Source: an uncultured Actinomycetes bacterium
GTDB lineage: Bacteria > Actinomycetota > Actinomycetes > Mycobacteriales > Mycobacteriaceae
Length of the DNA: 6,861 bases
Reading direction: 5' to 3'
NCBI GenBank assembly: GCA_903911165.1
Contig: CAIWCQ010000416.1
Span: forward strand, 1 to 6,861
Part shown: positions 1 to 4,444 of the stretch, in pieces
Numbering within the stretch: the stretch's first letter is position 1
Layout of the letters: each line of letters starts with the position of its first letter
Made by a program: the position numbers and the translations under genes
The notes under the pieces: model-generated
Seen by the model: only the letters and a program-made list of their open reading frames with translations
Databases searched by the model: none
Told to the model about the DNA's origin: nothing

Positions 1-117
1 CTGGTCACCGGCAAAGTAGGACTCGGCGGTGTCGCGGCGGCATTCGAGGCATTGGGTGACCCGGATCGGCACGCCAAGATCCTGATCGACCCGCGGAGTT
101 CCGCGGTGGCGCCGTAG
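1..117 (+). CDS. C-terminal fragment of a probable zinc-binding (MDR) alcohol dehydrogenase
   Basis: The frame is open from the first base and ends at TAG 115-117, giving 38 residues of a protein that starts left of the window. The fragment reads through LGGVAAAFEALGDPDRHAKI and ends in an IDPRSS-type tail. The last stretch of zinc-dependent medium-chain dehydrogenases and zinc-binding threonine/alcohol dehydrogenases often looks like this: a helix of the form V.eAFeAl..p..haKilidp, followed by a short tail. No catalytic or zinc ligands are in view, so the family call rests on this tail alone. The gene converges on the minus-strand MBL hydrolase with only 13 bp between the stop codons. An unrelated protein with a similar terminal helix cannot be excluded. 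Confidence 0.55.
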   Translation: MVTGKVGLGGVAAAFEALGDPDRHAKILIDPRSSAVAP

Positions 118-130
118 CGCGGACCCCGGC

Positions 131-766
131 TCAGTGGCCTCGGGCCACCCAGTCGTCGTAGTTCACGATCTCCCCACCGATCGTGGTGCTGTCGCCGTGG
201 CCGGTGTAGACCACGGTGTCGGCGGGCAGGACGCCGAGTTTGTCCTTGATGGACCCGAGGATGGTTCCAAAGTCCGAGAACGAGCGCCCGGTGGCGCCGG
301 GGCCGCCGGCGAACAGAGTGTCGCCGGAGAACACCGCGCCCAGTGCCGGGGCGTAGAGGCAGGTGGATCCGGGGGAGTGTCCCGGGGTCGAGATCGCGCG
401 CAATTCGATGCCGCCGGCGGTGAGCACTTGGCCGTCGGCGAGGGCGCGGAACGCCTTGTCGCCGTGGGTCGTCTCCCACAGCATGGTGTCGGCGGGGTTG
501 AGTAGCACGGGCGCATCAAGGTCGGCGCTCAATTGCGGAGCGACGGTGATGTGGTCGTTGTGGCCGTGGGTGCACACCACTGCCACGACGTGACGTCCGG
601 CCACGGCGTCTTCGATGGCCTTGGCGTCATGAGCGGCGTCGATGACGATGACCTCGGAGCTATCGCCGACAATCCAGATATTGTTGTCGACTTCCCAACT
701 TCCGCCGTCGAGTTCGAAGTTTCCGTGGGTGACGATCCGCTCGATGCCGGGTTGTTGCGCGGGCAT
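131..766 (-). CDS. Metallo-beta-lactamase-fold hydrolase (glyoxalase II-like), mscR partner
   Basis: This is a 211-residue protein of the metallo-beta-lactamase superfamily, about the usual size for a single-domain glyoxalase II-like enzyme. The metal-site residues are all present: THGHNDH at 66-72 (H67, H69, D71, H72), PGHSPGS with H130, SGDTLF with D149, and TGHGD with H190. It has no signal peptide, so it should be cytoplasmic. Members of this group cleave thioesters or related bonds with a dinuclear metal centre. The ATG shares its A with the TAA of mscR (TAATG at the junction). Only a weak GGTGGTGG lies upstream, so translation is probably coupled to mscR. Given this partner, hydrolysis of S-formylmycothiol or another mycothiol thioester is an attractive inference, not a demonstrated activity. 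From memory it corresponds to the M. tuberculosis Rv2260 type. Confidence 0.88.
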   Translation of the reverse strand: MPAQQPGIERIVTHGNFELDGGSWEVDNNIWIVGDSSEVIVIDAAHDAKAIEDAVAGRHVVAVVCTHGHNDHITVAPQLSADLDAPVLLNPADTMLWETTHGDKAFRALADGQVLTAGGIELRAISTPGHSPGSTCLYAPALGAVFSGDTLFAGGPGATGRSFSDFGTILGSIKDKLGVLPADTVVYTGHGDSTTIGGEIVNYDDWVARGH

Positions 767-1851
767 TAGAGAACCACCACCGAGCGCAGGACCTCACCAG
801 CATGCATCTTGTGGAACGCATCCTCGATGCCGTCGAGCCCGATCCGTTCGGAGACGAACTTCTCTAGCGGAAGGCGGCCCTGACGGTAGAGGTCGATGAG
901 GGTGGGGAAGTCGCGTTCGGGGAGGCAGTCGCCGTACCAGGAGGACTTCAGTGAACCGCCGCGCGCGAAGAAGTCCACCAGCGGCATCTCCAGGCGCATA
1001 TCGGGTGTCGGAACACCAACCAGCACAACGGTTCCGGCCAGATCGCGAGCGTAGAAAGCCTGCTTCCAGGTCTCCGGCCGACCGACCGCATCGATCACGA
1101 CATCTGCGCCGTTGCCGTCGGTGAGGTCCTGAATGGTTTCCACCACATCCTGCTCGCGGGCGTTGATGGTGTGGGTGGCACCGAAGTCGCGGGCCCACTC
1201 GAGTTTGGTGTCGTCGGTGTCGACGGCGATGATCGTGCGCGCCCCGACCAGTTTCGCGCCGGCGATAGCGGCGTCGCCGACTCCACCGCAGCCGATCACC
1301 GCGACAGTATCGTCGCGGCTCACCGCACCGGTGTTGATTGCCGCACCGATGCCGGCCATTACGCCGCAGCCCAGCAGTCCGGCAACGGCCGCGTCGGCCT
1401 CGTCATCGACTTTGGTGCACTGCCCCTGATGGACAAGGGTCTTGTCGGCGAATGCACCGACACCCAACGCCGGCGTCAGTTCGGTGCCGTCGGTCAGCGT
1501 CATTTTCTGGGTGGCGTTGAAGGTGTCGAAGCAGTACCACGGCCGGCCGCGCTTGCAGGCCCGGCACTCGCCGCACACCGCCCGCCAGTTGAGGATGACG
1601 AAGTCTCCCGGCGCGACCTGGGTTACGCCTTCGCCGATGGATTCCACGACGCCGGCCGCCTCATGGCCGAGCAGGAATGGATAGGAGTCATTGATACCGC
1701 CCTCCCGGTAGGTCAGATCGGTGTGGCAGACGCCGCACGCGTGAACGGCAACGACCACCTCGCCCGGACCGGGGTCGGGAACGACGATGTCGACAAGTTC
1801 GACAGGTTGGCCCTTGCTCCGCGCGATCACACCGCGCACCGTTTGACTCAT
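766..1851 (-). CDS. mscR: S-(hydroxymethyl)mycothiol dehydrogenase / S-nitrosomycothiol reductase
   Basis: This 361-residue class III-type zinc alcohol dehydrogenase oxidises S-hydroxymethylmycothiol (formaldehyde plus mycothiol) to S-formylmycothiol with NAD+. The family also reduces S-nitrosomycothiol, so it protects the cytoplasm from formaldehyde and nitrosative stress. Visible residues are the catalytic zinc ligands C42 (GVCHTD), H63 (GHEAAG) and C162 (GCGVMAG). The structural zinc cysteines are C93, C96, C99 and C107. The Rossmann turn is GCGGVG at 187-192, and D211 at the end of the next strand fits NAD specificity. The length matches the mycobacterial enzyme. The start is ATG at 1851, with an AAGG eight bases upstream. 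A TANNNT box seven bases upstream could instead give a leaderless transcript. An inverted repeat covers the start codon. The MBL hydrolase follows with a one-base overlap. Confidence 0.93.
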   Translation of the reverse strand: MSQTVRGVIARSKGQPVELVDIVVPDPGPGEVVVAVHACGVCHTDLTYREGGINDSYPFLLGHEAAGVVESIGEGVTQVAPGDFVILNWRAVCGECRACKRGRPWYCFDTFNATQKMTLTDGTELTPALGVGAFADKTLVHQGQCTKVDDEADAAVAGLLGCGVMAGIGAAINTGAVSRDDTVAVIGCGGVGDAAIAGAKLVGARTIIAVDTDDTKLEWARDFGATHTINAREQDVVETIQDLTDGNGADVVIDAVGRPETWKQAFYARDLAGTVVLVGVPTPDMRLEMPLVDFFARGGSLKSSWYGDCLPERDFPTLIDLYRQGRLPLEKFVSERIGLDGIEDAFHKMHAGEVLRSVVVL

Positions 1852-1860
1852 GGGTCAAAC
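1841..1860. promoter_or_regulatory. Operator-like palindrome over the mscR start codon
   Basis: A perfect 7-bp inverted repeat, GTTTGAC-N6-GTCAAAC, lies in the mscR/serine hydrolase divergent region. The spacer TCATGG contains the mscR start codon on the minus strand. Seen from mscR it spans from the last two bases of the proposed -10 box to codon 4. This is where a dimeric repressor would block initiation, or where a small leader hairpin could hide the start codon. The symmetry is seen in the sequence. A regulatory role is inferred, and part of the repeat is also coding (codons 2-4). Confidence 0.45.
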
Positions 1861-1864
1861 CTTA
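1859..1864 (-). promoter_or_regulatory. Candidate -10 box of mscR (leaderless promoter)
   Basis: On the minus strand this reads TAAGGT, which fits the mycobacterial TANNNT -10 pattern. Seven bases separate it from the ATG, so transcription would begin at or next to the start codon and yield a leaderless mRNA, which is common in mycobacteria. No good -35 hexamer is visible about 17 bp upstream. The same bases contribute AAGG, a weak Shine-Dalgarno candidate, so a leadered transcript from farther upstream is the alternative. Confidence 0.4.
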
Positions 1865-1887
1865 GTGGTGCCCCGACGGTGCCGTGC

Positions 1888-1893
1888 GGGGGA
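1888..1893 (+). promoter_or_regulatory. Ribosome binding site that bears on the serine hydrolase start
   Basis: GGGGGA lies 5 bases before the in-frame GTG at 1899 and 14 bases before ATG 1908. The spacing favours GTG 1899 as the true start, although ATG 1908 lies closer to the first conserved segment and is the conventional choice. Confidence 0.4.
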
Positions 1894-1907
1894 TTACGGT
1901 GGCAGCG

Positions 1908-2735
1908 ATGTCCTCGGCCCTTGATCTCATCGCCGACTGGCCGGTTTCGGCCGCGTCGGCCGCGGTCGTGGGCCCGTCCGGTGTGCTGGCGGATCGTGGT
2001 GGCACCGAACGTGGCTACCGCCTGGCGTCGGTGACCAAACCGCTAGTGTCCCGCGCGGCTCAGGTTGCCGTGGAGGAGGGCGTGGTCGATCTGGACAGCC
2101 CGGCCGGGCCGCCCGGATCGACCATTCGCCATCTGCTCGCCCACACCTCGGGGTTATCGATGCATTCCGCCGAGGTGCTGGCTGAACCCGGGACGCGCAG
2201 GGTCTACTCCAATTACGGCTTCGCGGTGCTGGCCGAGACGATAGAGATGCACTCCGGCATCGAGTTCAGCCGGTATCTGATCGAGGCGGTCTTCGCACCG
2301 CTAGGTATGAGCGCGTCGCGACTTGACGGCGGTGCGGCGGCGGCCGGCTTCGGCGGAGTCTCCACGGTGGCCGACCTGGTGGCGCTCGCCTCAGACCTAC
2401 TCACGCCCCGGATCGTGTCGGCGCAGATGCACGGCGAGGCCACCAGCGTGCAGTTTCCGGGGCTGAGTGGTGTCTTACCGGGCTTCGGAGTCCAGCGCCC
2501 TAATGATTGGGGACTGGGTTTCGAGATCCGCGGCGCCAAGACCCCGCATTGGACCGGTACCGCGAACTCGCCCGCCACCTACGGGCACTTCGGGCAGAGC
2601 GGGACGTTCATCTGGGTCGATCCGGTCTACGGGGTGGCTTTGGTGGTCCTGACCGACCGGGACTTCGGTGAGTGGGCAAAACCGCTGTGGCCTGCACTAT
2701 CGGACGCAGTCCTACGGGAGTTCATGTCGGACTAG
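1908..2735 (+). CDS. Serine hydrolase, class C beta-lactamase / penicillin-binding-protein fold
   Basis: This is a 275-residue protein with the penicilloyl-serine hydrolase motifs in order: SVTK at 41-44 (nucleophile S41, general base K44), YSN at 100-102, and HFG at 227-229 in place of KTG. It also has HLLAHTSGL at 75-83 and WGLGFE at 201-206, both typical of the EstB/class C beta-lactamase-like group. No signal peptide or membrane segment is visible, so it is probably a cytoplasmic esterase, amidase or peptidase rather than a drug-resistance enzyme. It is shorter than true AmpC enzymes. The start is uncertain: ATG 1908 is used here, but GGGGGA at 1888-1893 sits five bases before an in-frame GTG at 1899 (three more residues), and GTG 1884 is also open. 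It is divergent from mscR. From memory it resembles M. tuberculosis Rv2257c. Its substrate is unknown. Confidence 0.85.
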   Translation: MSSALDLIADWPVSAASAAVVGPSGVLADRGGTERGYRLASVTKPLVSRAAQVAVEEGVVDLDSPAGPPGSTIRHLLAHTSGLSMHSAEVLAEPGTRRVYSNYGFAVLAETIEMHSGIEFSRYLIEAVFAPLGMSASRLDGGAAAAGFGGVSTVADLVALASDLLTPRIVSAQMHGEATSVQFPGLSGVLPGFGVQRPNDWGLGFEIRGAKTPHWTGTANSPATYGHFGQSGTFIWVDPVYGVALVVLTDRDFGEWAKPLWPALSDAVLREFMSD

Positions 2736-2841
2736 CGCAACAGGGGTATCAGGGGGCACAATAGACACGTACGACACAGCTGCATCTCCGGAAACACCAG
2801 GTCGTTGGGGAAGACGTCCCTAGTACAACCGGAGGAGCAAC
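2736..2841. other. Intergenic leader before the DUF3145 gene
   Basis: This 106-bp gap lies between two plus-strand genes. I found no TANNNT hexamer on the plus strand and no hairpin followed by a T-run that would act as an intrinsic terminator for the serine hydrolase. The only clear signal is the strong ribosome binding site at its right end. Either the promoter departs from the usual -10 pattern, or the DUF3145 gene is read through from upstream. Confidence 0.4.
2831..2837 (+). promoter_or_regulatory. Near-consensus Shine-Dalgarno of the DUF3145 gene
   Basis: GGAGGAG is the best ribosome binding site in the window. It is seven bases from ATG 2845 and four from GTG 2842. The spacing selects ATG 2845 as the start and predicts efficient translation. 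Confidence 0.75.
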
Positions 2842-2844
2842 GTG

Positions 2845-3357
2845 ATGCGTGCGTCGAACCAGTTCGCCGACTCGACGACCGGCGTGGTGTATCTCCATGC
2901 CTCGCCCGCGGCGGTGTGCCCACATGTGGAATGGGCACTTTCGTCGACCCTGAATGCCCGGGCCCAGCTCAAGTGGACCGCGCAACCGGCCATGCCGGGT
3001 CAACTGCGTGCGGTCACCAACTGGGTGGGACCGGTGGGCACCGGGGCGCGTCTGGCCAGTGCCCTGCGCGCATGGTCGGTGCTGCGTTTTGAGGTCACCG
3101 AGGATCCGAGCGCGGGGGTGGACGGGCAACGCTTCTGTCACACGCCGCAGCTGGGTCTGTGGAACGGGGCGATGAGCGCCAACGGCGACATCATGATCGG
3201 CGAGATGCGACTGCGGTCGCTGATGGCCGAGGGTGCCGACACATTGGCGGCTGAACTCGACACCGTGCTCGGGACGGCGTGGGATGAGGCCCTGGAGCCG
3301 TATCGCGACGGGGGAACCGCCGGCGAGGTCAGTTGGCAGAGCCGGGGAGTGGGTTAA
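2845..3357 (+). CDS. DUF3145 family protein
   Basis: This is a 170-residue soluble protein that I recognise as DUF3145, a conserved actinobacterial family with no assigned biochemical role. The N-terminal half contains VVYLHASPAAVCPHVEWALS at 14-33, then LKWTAQPAMPGQLRAV at 42-57. A conserved-looking middle has the segments WSVLRFEVTEDPS at 77-89 and RFCHTPQLGLWNGAMSANGDIM at 96-117. There is no signal peptide, membrane helix or recognisable catalytic motif. GTG 2842 immediately precedes the ATG and is a second possible start. From memory, DUF3145 genes lie beside fatty acid synthase (fabD-fabH-acpP-fabF) genes in Streptomyces, hinting at a link to lipid synthesis, but no such gene is in this window. 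The hydrolase gene follows 45 bp downstream. Confidence 0.8.
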   Translation: MRASNQFADSTTGVVYLHASPAAVCPHVEWALSSTLNARAQLKWTAQPAMPGQLRAVTNWVGPVGTGARLASALRAWSVLRFEVTEDPSAGVDGQRFCHTPQLGLWNGAMSANGDIMIGEMRLRSLMAEGADTLAAELDTVLGTAWDEALEPYRDGGTAGEVSWQSRGVG

Positions 3358-3367
3358 CTCACCCGGG

Positions 3368-3373
3368 TACGAT
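3368..3373 (+). promoter_or_regulatory. Candidate -10 box for the hydrolase-flavoprotein pair
   Basis: TACGAT fits TANNNT and lies in the 45-bp gap after the DUF3145 stop, 29 bases before ATG 3403. It would start transcription near 3380 and leave a leader of about 20 bases carrying the AAGGGG ribosome binding site (3389-3394). No -35 element is evident at the expected spacing. Simple co-transcription with DUF3145 is equally possible. Confidence 0.3.
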
Positions 3374-3402
3374 CGGCCCCGACCGTAGAAGGGGCAGCCA
3401 CG

Positions 3403-4431
3403 ATGTCAGAGCGCGGCCGGTGGTTGCAGGCCGGTGGTCACTTCTCCTGGGTCCCGAACGAGCCACTTCTGCATGCCGACAGTCTGAATATCTTTCATGC
3501 CGAGTTCGGCGATCCTGATGCGCCGCTACTGCTGATGGTGCATGGCTTTCCGACCAGCAGCATCGACTGGTGCGACGTCGCGGGCGAACTCAGCGTCACC
3601 CACCGGGTGTGCGTGCTCGACATGCCGGGGTTCGGCTTCTCCGACAAGCCCGTCGGCGAGAGCTACACGTTGCGCCGCGACAGCGAACTCCTTGGGTTCT
3701 ACGTCGAGCAGATACTGGGTGCGACCACCGGCGCCATCGTCGCCCATGATCGCGGGGACAGCGTGGCACTGGGTTTCGCCATCCGATGCGCGGCCGGTGA
3801 GTTTCCCTTCGAGTTGACCAACCTGGTGCTCAGCAACGGCAATATCTTTCTGCCGTTGTCGAATCTGACTGACTACCAACGTGAACTGCTGGATCCGCAG
3901 ACTGCGCCGTCGTTGAATTTCATGACCCCGGAGATGTTCGCGACTGGGTTGGGGCGGAGCATGTTCACCCCACCCCGGGATCCGGATGATCCGACGATCG
4001 CCGCACTGGCGGACACCTTCGCGTACAACGACGGAATGGCGGTCATGCACGGCACCATCCAGTACCTGGTGGAGCGTGCCGAGCACGAGACTCAGTGGCT
4101 GGACCGCCTGGCCACGCTGCCAATCAAGACCACGTTGATCTGGGGCCTGTGCGATACCGTGGCTCCACTGCGGGTAGCGGCTCACGTGTGGGATAACTAC
4201 CTGGTGGACAAGCCGGGCGCTAATGAGTTCTGGGTGCTGCCGCGGGCGAATCACTACGTTCAGAATGACCAGCCGCGGGAGTTTGTCCAAGCGCTGACGA
4301 CGACGTTGTCCAACACCTCGCCCGCGGCGCCGGGACCGGTGTCCGATGAGGTGGGTGCTCCGGTTTTCGTCGACCGATCCCGGTCGCGACTACCGACGGC
4401 CAGTGACGTTCTCAGCCGAGGCCAGGGTTAG
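3403..4431 (+). CDS. Alpha/beta-fold hydrolase with aspartate nucleophile
   Basis: This is a 342-residue cytoplasmic alpha/beta hydrolase. Its parts appear in order: MVHGFPTSS at 45-53 (HG oxyanion-hole motif), DMPGFGFSDKP at 73-83, the nucleophile elbow AHDRGDS at 114-120 with D116 in place of serine, a helical cap at about 140-235, LIWGLCDTVAP at 245-255 (acid D251), and NHYVQND at 283-289 (catalytic H284). An Asp nucleophile is typical of epoxide hydrolases and haloalkane dehalogenases. However, the residue after it is R117 instead of their usual tryptophan, and GD follows. That pattern reminds me more of the MEST/PEG1-like group, whose reaction is unknown. Residues from about 305 form a Pro/Ser/Arg-rich tail that looks disordered. 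AAGGGG at 3389-3394 supports the start. The flavoprotein gene begins 13 bp after the stop, so the two are probably one operon. Confidence 0.85.
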   Translation: MSERGRWLQAGGHFSWVPNEPLLHADSLNIFHAEFGDPDAPLLLMVHGFPTSSIDWCDVAGELSVTHRVCVLDMPGFGFSDKPVGESYTLRRDSELLGFYVEQILGATTGAIVAHDRGDSVALGFAIRCAAGEFPFELTNLVLSNGNIFLPLSNLTDYQRELLDPQTAPSLNFMTPEMFATGLGRSMFTPPRDPDDPTIAALADTFAYNDGMAVMHGTIQYLVERAEHETQWLDRLATLPIKTTLIWGLCDTVAPLRVAAHVWDNYLVDKPGANEFWVLPRANHYVQNDQPREFVQALTTTLSNTSPAAPGPVSDEVGAPVFVDRSRSRLPTASDVLSRGQG

Positions 4432-4438
4432 GAAGAGG
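4431..4438 (+). promoter_or_regulatory. Ribosome binding site that sets the flavoprotein GTG start
   Basis: GGAAGAGG begins on the last base of the hydrolase stop codon and ends six bases before GTG 4445. It decides this non-ATG start, and its overlap with the stop codon supports tight coupling of the two genes. Confidence 0.7.
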
Positions 4439-4444
4439 CAACAG

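Noticed and set aside
134..148. GTGGCC-TCG-GGCCAC hairpin near the convergent stops as a terminator
   Set aside because: The arms are perfect, but it has no T-run and lies inside the last codons of the MBL gene, so terminator function cannot be supported.
1171..2034. Plus-strand open frame (287 codons) across mscR and the serine hydrolase start
   Set aside because: It runs antisense through mscR and out of frame into the serine hydrolase. Both overlapped genes have complete catalytic motifs, so this is a shadow.
1908..2735. Beta-lactamase resistance gene
   Set aside because: It has the SxxK and YxN motifs of the fold but no export signal, and a chromosomal housekeeping context. The fold includes many esterases and peptidases.
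3526..4290. Minus-strand open frame (254 codons) opposite the alpha/beta hydrolase
   Set aside because: It overlaps the catalytic core of the hydrolase completely, has no domain motif, and is explained by GC-rich codon bias.
3403..4431. Haloalkane dehalogenase
   Set aside because: The aspartate nucleophile fits, but the tryptophan after it that helps bind halide is replaced by arginine.
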